The position numbers and the translations under genes are program-made. Under the pieces are notes generated by a model. That model was given only the letters and a program-made list of their open reading frames with translations. It was not told the origin of the DNA and ran no database searches. This document shows positions 1 to 6,978 of a stretch of 13,769 nt of DNA, in pieces. The stretch covers positions 1 to 13,769 of the forward strand of contig JBKQLZ010000267.1 in assembly GCA_052146895.1 (NCBI GenBank), in the 5' to 3' direction. Within the stretch, counting starts at the first letter, position 1. Each line of letters begins with the position of its first letter. The DNA comes from Palsa-601 sp052146895 (GTDB taxonomy: Bacteria; Actinomycetota; Acidimicrobiia; Acidimicrobiales; Bog-793).

Positions 1-35
1 TGATGGATCCAAGTCTGGCCGTCGGGGATCCATCA
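1..35. repeat. 10-bp perfect inverted repeat with a 15-bp spacer at the window edge
   Basis: Bases 1-10 (TGATGGATCC) are the exact reverse complement of 26-35 (GGATCCATCA), and the spacer is 11-25. As written, the potD frame has a stop at 1-3 and an unexpected W-I-Q-V-W-P-S-G before IHHAWSGD. If the spacer is reversed, the frame reads P-D-G-Q-T-W-I-H-H-A-W-S-G-D, which is what PotD relatives look like here. A foldback chimera at a sequence end is the simplest explanation; a real small inversion is the alternative. Confidence 0.75.
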
Positions 36-438
36 CGCCTGGTCTGGTGACATGGCAGCTGCCCAGTACTACATGCCAAAGGGCACGCCGGTCGAGGTCG
101 TGGGCTACTGGTTCCCGGCCGACGGCAAAGGCCCCGTCGCAAACGACACGAACACGATCCCCAAGTCGGCCCAGAATCCGGTCCTCGCTCACCTGTTCCT
201 GAATTACCTCCTCGATCTCGACATCGCCATCACGAACATCAGCTTCAACGGGTACATGCAGCCGATATACGGCGTAACCCCGGACAAACTGATCGAGGAG
301 AAGATCCTCCCGAAGTCGCTCACCTCGACAGTGGTGCTCCCGTCCTACTTCGACAACGGCATCGAGCAGCTCGGGTTGCCACCCGCTACCAACAACGCAT
401 GGGAGCTCGCCTGGACCGAATTCGGCGGTGGCTTGTGA
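4..438 (+). CDS. potD: PotD-like polyamine ABC transporter substrate-binding protein, C-terminal part (5' end missing)
   Basis: This is the C-terminal lobe of an extracytoplasmic solute-binding protein of the spermidine/putrescine (PotD) type, which delivers the amine to the membrane permeases encoded next. Visible family signs are HHAWSGDMAAAQYYMP (bases ~31-78), the D..TIPKSAQNPVLAHLFLNYLLD stretch and the closing segment with many short helices. The protein ends in AWTEFGGGL. The frame is closed by TGA at bases 1-3, yet residues well before the first ATG (52) already look like PotD, so ATG 52 is not a real start. Bases 1-25 seem rearranged (see the inverted repeat at 1-35), and reliable coding starts near base 26. 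The stop overlaps the GTG of the next gene. Exact substrate (putrescine, spermidine or another cationic amine) cannot be read from this fragment. Confidence 0.85.
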   Translation, partial: WIQVWPSGIHHAWSGDMAAAQYYMPKGTPVEVVGYWFPADGKGPVANDTNTIPKSAQNPVLAHLFLNYLLDLDIAITNISFNGYMQPIYGVTPDKLIEEKILPKSLTSTVVLPSYFDNGIEQLGLPPATNNAWELAWTEFGGGL

Positions 439-1388
439 GCAGCACGCGCGAGCGCTTCCGGGACCGCACCCAGCAGAACCGGATCGACTCGTGGCGACCG
501 CGCTGGGCTTGGGGCTCCCTCTCGATTCCGGGTGGCCTATGGCTGGCCCTCCTCATCCTCGTGCCGTTCTACGTCGTGATGTGCGTCGCGTTCGGGACGC
601 TTGACCCGCTCTTCCAGTCGCCGATCCCGGTCTGGAACCCCTTCCAGTGGAACGGGTCGACGTTCGTCCAGCTCTGGCATGAATTCATCGGCAAGGACGC
701 ATTCCTGCTGCCACCCATGATCCGGACGGTCTGGTACACGGCTGCTGCCGCTGGCATCTCGCTCGCGATCGGCTACCCGGTCGCCTATTTCGTCAGCCGC
801 TACGGAGGAAGGCGCAAGAGCCTCTTCCTCCTCTTGCTCGTGGCGCCGTTCTGGATCAGCTACATGATGAGAATGCTGGCCTGGATCGACCTCCTCCAGA
901 CCAACGGCTACGTCAACAGGATCCTCGAGGACCTGCACCTGATGTCGGCAGCTCATCCGTACGCCTGGATCGGCGGCAAGTCGATAACCGTGATCCTCGG
1001 CCTCGTCTACGGCTACATCCCGTATCTCATCGTCGTGCTCTACGCAGGCCTCGACCGCATCGACGGGCGCCTCCTCGAAGCCTCCCAGGATCTCGGCCTG
1101 TCCAAGTGGAGGACGTTCTGGCACGTGACCGTGCCGCTCAGCCGCCAGACGATCCTCGCCGGCGCGTTCATCACCGTGCTGCCAATGATCGGCGACTTCT
1201 TCACGAACCAGCTCCTGTCCGCTTCGCCGTCGACGACCATGATCGGGAACGAGATACAGGGCCAACTCGCTGTCCCGAGCCTCGAGCCCGAGGGCGCCGC
1301 GCTCTCGATCGTGTTGCTGCTCCTGTTGATGGTGCCGATGATCTACTACGTCCGCTCGACCGGCCGTGCGTCGAGGGAGAACGTCTGA
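435..1388 (+). CDS. potB: PotB-like polyamine ABC transporter permease
   Basis: Inner-membrane permease subunit of a polyamine-type ABC importer, 317 aa from GTG 435. That start overlaps the potD stop as GTGA; an upstream ATG at 399 would add 12 residues and a 40-bp overlap, so 435 is preferred. Six hydrophobic segments are seen at about residues 29-54, 99-120, 129-151, 183-206, 239-261 and 289-306. The cytoplasmic EAA loop that docks on the ATPase is at about 215-234 (EASQDLGLSKWRTFWHVTVP), followed by a GDFFTNQLL segment typical of PotB. The next gene starts inside its stop codon (TGATG), so the two permeases are translationally coupled. Family assignment is firm; substrate is inferred. Confidence 0.92.
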   Translation: MSSTRERFRDRTQQNRIDSWRPRWAWGSLSIPGGLWLALLILVPFYVVMCVAFGTLDPLFQSPIPVWNPFQWNGSTFVQLWHEFIGKDAFLLPPMIRTVWYTAAAAGISLAIGYPVAYFVSRYGGRRKSLFLLLLVAPFWISYMMRMLAWIDLLQTNGYVNRILEDLHLMSAAHPYAWIGGKSITVILGLVYGYIPYLIVVLYAGLDRIDGRLLEASQDLGLSKWRTFWHVTVPLSRQTILAGAFITVLPMIGDFFTNQLLSASPSTTMIGNEIQGQLAVPSLEPEGAALSIVLLLLLMVPMIYYVRSTGRASRENV

Positions 1389-2344
1389 TGGCCACCGTCG
1401 CCGAAGCCCCTGCGCCAGTCCCGGCGAGCGCGACCATCGCAACCGACGCCGTGACCACAAAACCGCCGCATCGGCGCCGCTCGAGGCAGTGGCGGCGCCC
1501 TGTAGGGCTCGAGATCTTCACGTGGGCGTACCTCGCGTGGTCCATCCTGCCGATCGGCCTCGCGGTGCTCTTCTCGTTCAACCACGGCAAGTCCCAGAGC
1601 GTCTTCCAAGGGTTCTCGCTCGAGTGGTACCTCTCGACCTCCACCAAGACGCCGTCGGTGCTACACGCGGCGAACCTGCACGCGGCGGTGATACAGACGC
1701 TGTGGCTGGCGTTTCTCGTGACGATAATCACCGTGCCGCTTGGCGTCGGCTTCGCGGTCGGCATCGATCGCTGGCGCAGCCGGACCTCGAGCGGACTCAA
1801 TCTCCTCATGATCTTCTCGTTCGTCATCCCTGAGCTGCTCCTCGGCGTCGCCCTTCTCTTCTTGTTCCAGCAGTCGTTCAAGTTCGTCGCGCTCGGCACT
1901 CCCGCCGAGGTGGCCGCTCTCGTCGTGTGGAACATCTCCTGGCCGGCGATCATCGTGAGAGCGCGTCTCACCACGATCGGCAAGTCCTACGAGGAAGCCG
2001 CGGCCGATCTCGGCGCCTCCCGCGCCCGCGCGATCTGGCGCGTCCTCCGACCGCTGCTGATGCCGGCGATCTTTGCGAGCGCCGTGCTCGTCTTTGCTAC
2101 GTGCATCGACGACTTCGTCCTCGTCGACCTGCTGTCGTCGACCGCTAACACCCAGACGATGGCAGTCCTCATCTACTCCCAGACCCACGGTGGCAACAAC
2201 GGCCCGGCGCTCAACGCGCTCGCCACGCTGATGCTCGCCTTCTCTCTCGTGGCCGCAGTGATCGGCTACGTCGCCTTCCGTCTCATGACCAAGGGAGAGC
2301 GCCAGAGCACGACCCAGGCGCTCACCGACTTCGCCGGTATCTAG
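1388..2344 (+). CDS. potC: PotC-like polyamine ABC transporter permease
   Basis: Second permease subunit of the importer, 318 aa. ATG 1388 shares one base with the preceding stop (TGATG). The frame is open much further upstream, to 1106, but that part is antiparallel noise over potB and lacks membrane-protein character. The N-terminal ~38 residues are an Ala/Pro then Arg-rich cytoplasmic tail (RRRSRQWRRP). Hydrophobic segments are at about 44-64, 99-125, 136-160, 172-190, 227-250 and 277-300. The EAA loop is at about 202-221 (EEAAADLGASRARAIWRVLR), a very good match to the family, followed by the CIDDFVL segment typical of PotC. It should form a heterodimer with the PotB-like protein. Confidence 0.93.
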   Translation: MATVAEAPAPVPASATIATDAVTTKPPHRRRSRQWRRPVGLEIFTWAYLAWSILPIGLAVLFSFNHGKSQSVFQGFSLEWYLSTSTKTPSVLHAANLHAAVIQTLWLAFLVTIITVPLGVGFAVGIDRWRSRTSSGLNLLMIFSFVIPELLLGVALLFLFQQSFKFVALGTPAEVAALVVWNISWPAIIVRARLTTIGKSYEEAAADLGASRARAIWRVLRPLLMPAIFASAVLVFATCIDDFVLVDLLSSTANTQTMAVLIYSQTHGGNNGPALNALATLMLAFSLVAAVIGYVAFRLMTKGERQSTTQALTDFAGI

Positions 2345-2355
2345 GCCCGATCCCG

Positions 2356-2400
2356 ACCCCAGCCAATCTCAAACCCCGGCCAATCTCAAACCCCAGCCAA
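2356..2400. repeat. 17-bp tandem repeat, about 2.6 copies
   Basis: Units are ACCCCAGCCAATCTCAA at 2356-2372, the same with one change (A to G) at 2373-2389, and a partial third copy ACCCCAGCCAA at 2390-2400. It fills most of the 73-bp gap between the second permease and the ATPase and runs directly into the AAAGGAG ribosome binding site (2399-2405). No hairpin or terminator was seen here, so the ATPase is probably still transcribed with the permeases. Confidence 0.9.
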
Positions 2401-2417
2401 AGGAGCCCGAAGACACC

Positions 2418-3560
2418 ATGCCCGGAGGCACGATCACCCTCAAGAACCTCACGAAACGATTCGGCGACGCGACCGCGGTCGACGGCATCTCGCTCGAGAT
2501 CGAGGGCGGTGAGTTCTTCTCCCTCCTCGGACCGTCGGGATGTGGGAAGACGACGACGCTGCGGATGGTGGCCGGTTTCGAGGAGCCGACGAGCGGCGAG
2601 ATCATCCTGGACGGTGCGGACGTCGGGCACCTGCCGCCGAACAAGCGCAACGTGAACACGGTGTTCCAGAGCTACGCGCTGTTCCCGTTTCTCGACGTGG
2701 CCGACAACGTGGCGTTCGGCCTTCGCTACCAGGGTTGCTCCAAGGCCGAGGCAAAGAAGCGGGTCGGCGAGGCGCTCGAGCTCGTGCAGCTGACGAGCTA
2801 CGGGAAGCGCCGTCCCGGACAGCTCTCGGGCGGGCAGCAACAGCGGGTCGCTCTTGCTCGTGCGCTCGTGCTCAACCCCGCGGTCCTGCTGCTGGACGAG
2901 CCGTTGGGCGCCCTCGACGCCAAGCTGCGGCGGTCGTTGCAGGTCGAGCTCAAGGCACTGCAGGAGCGGGTCGGCATCACGTTCTTGTACGTGACTCACG
3001 ACCAGGAAGAGGCACTCACCATGTCAGACCGCTTGGCGGTGATGTCCAACGGCCGGATCGCGCAGCTCGGCACACCTCGTGTCGTCTACGAGGAGCCGGC
3101 CGATGCCTATGTGGCGGACTTCCTCGGAGTCTCGAACTTGATGGACGCGACGGTTGCCCGGGCCGGCTCGGGCTCGCAGACGTGCGAGGTCACGATCGGC
3201 GACTTCACGGTTGCCGCCGGGTGCGGGACGGTCACGGCGTCCGGGCCGGTCAAGGTCGCAATCCGGCCCGAGCGTGTGTCACTGTTCGGGTTCGACGAGA
3301 CCGGTGAGAACCGGGTGCCCGGCATGGTGGAGAGAAACGTCTTCCTCGGCAACGCCACCCAGATCGTCGTCCGGCTAGCGGCCGGCGTGAGCTTGCAGGC
3401 ACTCGTCCAGAATGACGGTGACGCCAAGGTCTTCGACGCCGGCAGTCCGGTGCAGGTGCTTCTGCCGGCCGACGCCCTGCGGGTACTGGCCCCGGGCGAC
3501 GCCTCAGTTGCGGAGATCCGCGAGGAGACGTTCGGGGACGTGTCGCCAGCGCTCGCTTAG
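2418..3560 (+). CDS. potA: PotA-like polyamine ABC transporter ATP-binding protein
   Basis: Cytoplasmic ATPase that drives the importer, 380 aa, usual length for the family. Walker A is GPSGCGKTT at residues 38-46, the Q-loop glutamine is Q84 (TVFQSYALFP), the signature LSGGQ is 136-140, Walker B is VLLLDE at 156-161, and the switch histidine is H194 (THDQEEAL). All catalytic motifs are intact. A TOBE-type C-terminal domain follows at about 270-358, with VAIRPERVSLF near its start, as in transporters for polyamines, Fe3+ and sulfate. AAAGGAG at 2399-2405 lies 12 bases before ATG 2418. It sits in potD-B-C-A order, so PotA is a better name than the related FbpC or CysA. Confidence 0.93.
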   Translation: MPGGTITLKNLTKRFGDATAVDGISLEIEGGEFFSLLGPSGCGKTTTLRMVAGFEEPTSGEIILDGADVGHLPPNKRNVNTVFQSYALFPFLDVADNVAFGLRYQGCSKAEAKKRVGEALELVQLTSYGKRRPGQLSGGQQQRVALARALVLNPAVLLLDEPLGALDAKLRRSLQVELKALQERVGITFLYVTHDQEEALTMSDRLAVMSNGRIAQLGTPRVVYEEPADAYVADFLGVSNLMDATVARAGSGSQTCEVTIGDFTVAAGCGTVTASGPVKVAIRPERVSLFGFDETGENRVPGMVERNVFLGNATQIVVRLAAGVSLQALVQNDGDAKVFDAGSPVQVLLPADALRVLAPGDASVAEIREETFGDVSPALA

Positions 3561-3571
3561 TCTGAAAACGT

Positions 3572-3599
3572 CCAGCTGAATCTCCGCGGCCAGCTGGCC
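3572..3599. terminator. Possible stem-loop after potA, with a 12-bp palindrome
   Basis: CCAGCTG (3572-3578) can pair with CAGCTGG (3591-3597) across a 12-base loop, and the right side is also a perfect 12-bp palindrome, GGCCAGCTGGCC (3588-3599). It lies 11 bases after the potA stop. There is no T-run, so it may be a weak terminator or a protein-binding site. Confidence 0.3.
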
Positions 3600-3617
3600 C
3601 GTATACCTGGGCACATG

Positions 3618-3649
3618 TCCCAGTCGGCAAGATATCCCAGTCGGCAAGA
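3618..3649. repeat. Direct repeat TCCCAGTCGGCAAGA, 17-bp period
   Basis: TCCCAGTCGGCAAGA occurs at 3618-3632 and again at 3635-3649, separated by TA. It lies in the 174-bp gap before the lipoprotein gene, 86 bases ahead of its start codon. The period is 17 bp, as in the repeat before potA, but the sequence is unrelated. It might be a paired binding site or a simple slippage product. Confidence 0.8.
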
Positions 3650-3734
3650 CCCACTGAGCCGGAGGCAAACAATGGCAGGCAACGAGTTCACGGCGCTGGT
3701 ACGACGCTTGCACTCCCCGCGAACAGGAGGAACG

Positions 3735-4268
3735 ATGATCAGCCGGGGTCGCCTGCTGGCAGGAGGGGGCCTGATGGGGATCGCCCTCCTTGGAGCCGCG
3801 TGCGGGACCTCGAGTGGCACGCCAACGACGAGCACTCCGTCGGGCGCGACCACAACCTCGGGTGCCACCTCGGGAACGCCCCTCGTCAAGACGGCGATGA
3901 ACGCCAAATTCGGGACGATCCTCGTCAACTCGAAGGGCTTCACCCTTTACAGCTACAAGCCGGACTCGAAGGACGATTCGGTCTGCACTGCCTCGTGTGC
4001 CAGCACTTGGCCGCCTCTCACCGCGCCGAGCGCGAGCGCGATGATCGCGTCGAAGATGTCGGGCTTCGGGACGTTCACCCGGTCGGGCGGAGCGCTCCAG
4101 GTCGCCTATAACGGCGTACCCCTCTACACGTATCTCGGGGACTCTGCGGCTGGCCAGACGAACGGCCAGGGCGTCGGTGGCACGTGGTACGTGGTCGAGG
4201 TCAGTGCCTCTGTGACGAGCGGCGGCACGACCACCTCGAGCTCGCGCAGCGGTGGCGGCGGGTACTGA
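3735..4268 (+). CDS. Predicted lipoprotein with secreted-repeat (Lipoprotein_15-like) domain
   Basis: Predicted exported lipoprotein, 177 aa. ATG 3735 has a strong AGGAGG at 3725-3730; in-frame ATGs at 3615 and 3672 would bury the signal sequence and are not used. Residues 1-22 are a signal peptide (MISRGR, then a hydrophobic run) ending in LLGAAC, so C23 should be lipidated, although Gly at -3 is not the classic lipobox. A Ser/Thr/Gly linker runs to ~48. The rest has the pattern of the 'secreted repeat of unknown function' family: FGTILVNSKGFTLYSY (59-74), a CTASC pair (C84, C88) followed by TWPPL, then a second half with YNGVPLYTYLGD (125-136) and GGTWYVV. The tail is Ser/Gly-rich. Function is unknown. 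Its link to the transporter is only position; a separate promoter is likely but not identified. Confidence 0.85.
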   Translation: MISRGRLLAGGGLMGIALLGAACGTSSGTPTTSTPSGATTTSGATSGTPLVKTAMNAKFGTILVNSKGFTLYSYKPDSKDDSVCTASCASTWPPLTAPSASAMIASKMSGFGTFTRSGGALQVAYNGVPLYTYLGDSAAGQTNGQGVGGTWYVVEVSASVTSGGTTTSSSRSGGGGY

Positions 4269-4286
4269 GCTCTGAGGCTTGCGACG

Positions 4287-4345
4287 AGTCAGCGCTTGCC
4301 CGCTTGCGGGCAGTCAGCGCTCTCCCGCTTGCCGCGAGTCAGCGC
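4287..4345. repeat. 25-bp tandem repeat between convergent genes
   Basis: AGTCAGCGC recurs at 4287, 4312 and 4337, exactly 25 bases apart. The first two full units match at 20 of 25 positions, and a degenerate half-unit (GGCTTGCGACG) precedes them. The third unit supplies the stop codon of the TetR gene (4339-4341, reverse strand). Confidence 0.85.
4297..4312. terminator. Short GC-rich hairpin, possible shared terminator
   Basis: GCCCGC (4298-4303) and GCGGGC (4306-4311) form an almost closed inverted repeat, extended by a T-A pair at 4297/4312. It lies within the 25-bp repeat, between the convergent lipoprotein and TetR genes, where a bidirectional terminator is expected. There is no T-run on either strand, so this is tentative. 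Confidence 0.4.
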
Positions 4346-5145
4346 CTGCGGGAGGCGCGTTTTCCGGAGCGCTTCGCCGGGGAGGCCGATGGGGCCGAGG
4401 AGGCGGGCGTCAACGGTGCCGCCGGCTGCGCCGGCCTCGGCTTCCACTGGTAGCCGAGCTGCTGGGCAGCGACGCGCATAGCGAGCTCGAACGCTCGTCG
4501 CGCGTCGACCACAGGGTCCCCGAGGGCGATCTGGATGGCAAAACCATCGAGCAACGCCGAATACCCGATCGAGAAATCGTCCTCATCGATCTCGGAGAAC
4601 TCCTTCGCCGCGATCCCGTCCCGCACGATCTGGCGGATGGTCTGGCGGAAGTGCTCGTCGAACTCCTCGCGGACGCGGCGCACCTCGGGATCACGGAGCG
4701 CCTGAGCCCACAAGTCCAGCCACACTGCCCACGAGTCCTCCACCTCGCCTGTCTTCTCGAACTCGGGCCCGCCGAGGCAGCTCATGGCCACGACTTCTTC
4801 GAGCCGCCCGGCCGCGGAGTCGATGTCGGCAGTGCGCCGGGCCATCTCGGCATACCACCCGTCTTCGGAGTACCGCATCGCTTCCGCGAGAAGGTTGTCC
4901 TTCGTCTTGAAGTAGTAGATGACGAGGGCGGGGCTCACTCCGGCACGCTCCGCGACGTCCGCGATGCGAGTCTCCGGGAAACCCCGCTCGACGATCACGT
5001 CGATCGTCGCCGCCAACATCTGCACGCGTCTCGTGTCCGAAGCACCATCGAGCGCGCCGCCGGCTCCACTTGCAGTCCCAGCCGCACCAGCCCCAGCACC
5101 AGCCCCGGACCGGGCAGCAGGACTCGTGGTCGCAGTAGAGGTCAC
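4339..5145 (-). CDS. TetR/AcrR-family transcriptional regulator (BetI-like)
   Basis: DNA-binding repressor of the TetR type, 268 aa. Translation starts at GTG 5145 with GAAGGA (5160-5155, reverse strand) nine bases ahead. Residues 1-37 are a low-complexity Ala/Gly/Ser/Thr leader. The TetR N-terminal domain follows at ~38-90, with the helix-turn-helix at about 60-79 (RIADVAERAGVSPALVIYYF) and the usual K.NLL just after. The C-terminal ligand and dimer domain (~95-230) resembles the BetI class (WLDLWAQALRDPEVRR, ALLDGFAIQIALGDP). Residues ~235-268 are a Pro/Ala then Arg/Lys-rich tail (KRSGKRASRRR) not usual for the family. It is divergent from the FAD oxidoreductase across a 186-bp spacer with a dyad, so it probably controls that operon and itself. 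The ligand is unknown; an amine or an acyl-CoA would fit. Confidence 0.9.
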   Translation of the reverse strand: MTSTATTSPAARSGAGAGAGAAGTASGAGGALDGASDTRRVQMLAATIDVIVERGFPETRIADVAERAGVSPALVIYYFKTKDNLLAEAMRYSEDGWYAEMARRTADIDSAAGRLEEVVAMSCLGGPEFEKTGEVEDSWAVWLDLWAQALRDPEVRRVREEFDEHFRQTIRQIVRDGIAAKEFSEIDEDDFSIGYSALLDGFAIQIALGDPVVDARRAFELAMRVAAQQLGYQWKPRPAQPAAPLTPASSAPSASPAKRSGKRASRRR

Positions 5146-5213
5146 GGGACTTCATCCTTCCTCGGAGCCGCCAGCCCCGGGTCATGACGCTTGTGCCGAC
5201 CTTAGCATCGCGC

Positions 5214-5235
5214 TTAGACTGAACAGTCAGTCAAA
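5214..5235. promoter_or_regulatory. Candidate TetR operator (22-bp dyad)
   Basis: TTAGACTG (5214-5221) and CAGTCAAA (5228-5235) are inverted arms with a single mismatch around a 6-base centre (AACAGT). The dyad lies 69 bases from the TetR start and 97 bases from the oxidoreductase start, in the only divergent spacer of the window. Length and symmetry fit TetR-family operators. I could not identify convincing -35/-10 boxes around it; TTTGAC on the reverse strand is part of the dyad. Confidence 0.5.
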
Positions 5236-5331
5236 CTCTGGGCCAGCCACTACAAACTAGTCACTGAGCCTCCCCAGCAGTAAAACGAGCAGCACACCTC
5301 ACGAAGCAGAATCGAAACGGAGATGCGAGCG

Positions 5332-6978
5332 ATGTCAGGGAACTACGACGCCATAGTCGTCGGTGGCGGCCACAACGGCTTGGTGGCGGCGGCCTATCTC
5401 GCGCGCGCAGGGATGCGCACCGTCGTGCTCGAGTCGCGCTACAAGACAGGCGGTGCCGCTACGACCGAGTCGCCATGGCCGGACGCTCCCGAGTTCAAGG
5501 TGACCCGCCTCTCGTATGTTATGAGCCTCCTGCCGCCGACGATCATCAAGGACCTGAACCTCGAGCGCAACGGCTACAAAGTGTACCCGATGGGCCCTTA
5601 CTACCAGGCCTTTCCCGAGGGTGGTTCGATCAAGATCTGGTCCGACGACTCGAAGAAGAACTACGACGAGATCGCGAAATGGTCCAAGCACGACGCCGAG
5701 GCGATGCCGAAGTGGGATGCGTGGCTCGGCGGCCTCGCCGACGTGCTCGGCCCGATGTTGCTCACGGTGCCGCCGAAGATCGGCTCGAAACGCCCGGGCG
5801 ACATTGCAGACCTGCTCCGCCTCGCGTGGCGCAACCGTGGCATCGACGTCCGCACGATCGCAGACGTGACACGCCTCATGACGATGTCGATCGCCGACCT
5901 GCTCGATGACTGGTTCGAGTCGTGGCAAGTGAAGGCCCCGATCGCGGTCAACGGTGTCATCGGCACCTGGGCCGGCCCGTACGAACCGGGGACGGCCTAC
6001 GTCATGGCTCACCACTCAATCGGTGATGTCGGCGACGGCCACCTCGGCAGTTGGGGCTTTCCCGAGGGCGGCATGGGGGCCGTGCCGGACGCCATGCGGC
6101 GAGCGGCCGAGTCGTTCGGAGCCGAGATCCGGACCAATGCAAAGGTCGCCAGGGTCATCGTCCGCAACGAGCGGGTCGAGGGCGCTGTTCTCGAGGACGG
6201 GGCCGAGCTTTACGCGCCCCTCGTCGTCACGAGCCTCCACCCCCGCACCGCCTTCCTGGACCAGGTCGGCAGCGCGAACCTCCCCGACGACTTCGTCAAC
6301 GACATCGAGCACTGGAAGACACGCAGCGGTGTCGTCAAGATCAACCTCGCGCTCTCCGAGCTCCCGAACTTCACTGCCGACCCAGGCACGAACCAGCAGC
6401 CCCACCACACGGGGTCGGTCGAGATGGCGCCGTCGATGGAGTACATCGAGCGGGCGTTTCTCGACGCACGGGAGGGGCGCCCAGCGCAACGTCCCTTCTC
6501 CGACTCGGTCATCCCGAGCACGTTCGACAAGACACTTTGCCCCGAGGGCACGCACATCATGTCGCTGTTCACCCAGTGGGTCCCGGCCGACTGGGCGAAC
6601 GAGCCGCACACCGAGGAGCTCGAGGCCTACGCCGACCGGCTCATCGACTGCTACACCGAAGTTGCGCCGAACTTCCGCACCTCGATCCTGCACCGCGACA
6701 TCGTCGGCCCGTACGAGATGGAGCAGGAGTACGGCCTGATCGGCGGCAACATCTTCCACGGCGAGCTCTCGGTCGAGCAGCTGTTCCACATGCGGCCCGC
6801 CCCGGGTTATGCCGACTACCGCACTCCTGTGCAGGGTCTCTACAACGCCAGCTCCGCAACCCACGCCGGTGGCGGCGTGTGCGGGATCCCAGGGTGGCAG
6901 GCGGCCAAGGCAGCCATCGCGGATCAGAAGTCGGGGGAGCGCCGCGCGCAGGCGCGCCGCCTGATCACCCGGAAGTGA
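5332..6978 (+). CDS. FAD-dependent oxidoreductase, PYROXD2/phytoene-desaturase-like
   Basis: Flavoenzyme of the phytoene dehydrogenase-related group, closest in style to PYROXD2-type proteins; 548 aa from ATG 5332. An ATG at 5323 (three residues longer) touches the GGAG (5319-5322) with no spacing, whereas 5332 has a 9-base spacer, so 5332 is preferred. The Rossmann FAD motif is at 6-34: DAIVVGGGHNGL with GGG.NG at 11-16 and acidic E34, followed by the second FAD contact GGAATT at 40-45. The C-terminal FAD motif is GLYNASSATHAGGGVCGIPG at about 502-521. The middle contains the substrate domain. The usual role is two-electron oxidation of a C-N or C-C bond, but the substrate cannot be read. 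It overlaps the next gene (GTGA), so the two form an operon, and the divergent TetR is its likely regulator. Confidence 0.88.
   Translation: MSGNYDAIVVGGGHNGLVAAAYLARAGMRTVVLESRYKTGGAATTESPWPDAPEFKVTRLSYVMSLLPPTIIKDLNLERNGYKVYPMGPYYQAFPEGGSIKIWSDDSKKNYDEIAKWSKHDAEAMPKWDAWLGGLADVLGPMLLTVPPKIGSKRPGDIADLLRLAWRNRGIDVRTIADVTRLMTMSIADLLDDWFESWQVKAPIAVNGVIGTWAGPYEPGTAYVMAHHSIGDVGDGHLGSWGFPEGGMGAVPDAMRRAAESFGAEIRTNAKVARVIVRNERVEGAVLEDGAELYAPLVVTSLHPRTAFLDQVGSANLPDDFVNDIEHWKTRSGVVKINLALSELPNFTADPGTNQQPHHTGSVEMAPSMEYIERAFLDAREGRPAQRPFSDSVIPSTFDKTLCPEGTHIMSLFTQWVPADWANEPHTEELEAYADRLIDCYTEVAPNFRTSILHRDIVGPYEMEQEYGLIGGNIFHGELSVEQLFHMRPAPGYADYRTPVQGLYNASSATHAGGGVCGIPGWQAAKAAIADQKSGERRAQARRLITRK

Noticed and set aside
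1..438. potD as a true pseudogene
   Set aside because: The only defect lies in the first 25 bases and is explained by the inverted repeat; the remaining frame is clean and the downstream genes are intact.
1106..1387. Upstream extension of the PotC-like gene
   Set aside because: The extra residues overlap potB in another frame and are Arg/Pro/Asp-rich; ATG 1388 with the TGATG overlap is the natural start.
537..1460. Long open frame on the minus strand (307 codons) across the PotB-like gene
   Set aside because: It is antisense to a clear permease, its product is a charged Arg/Glu/Asp/His mix without domains, and such shadows are common in GC-rich DNA.
4279..5187. Plus-strand open frame opposite the TetR gene
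   Set aside because: The minus strand has a clear TetR helix-turn-helix and a ribosome binding site; the plus frame has neither.
6051..6974. 308-codon upstream extension of the acyl-CoA synthetase frame
   Set aside because: It lies inside the oxidoreductase gene in another frame and has Arg/Gly/His-rich noise; GTG 6975 begins the CoA-binding domain properly.
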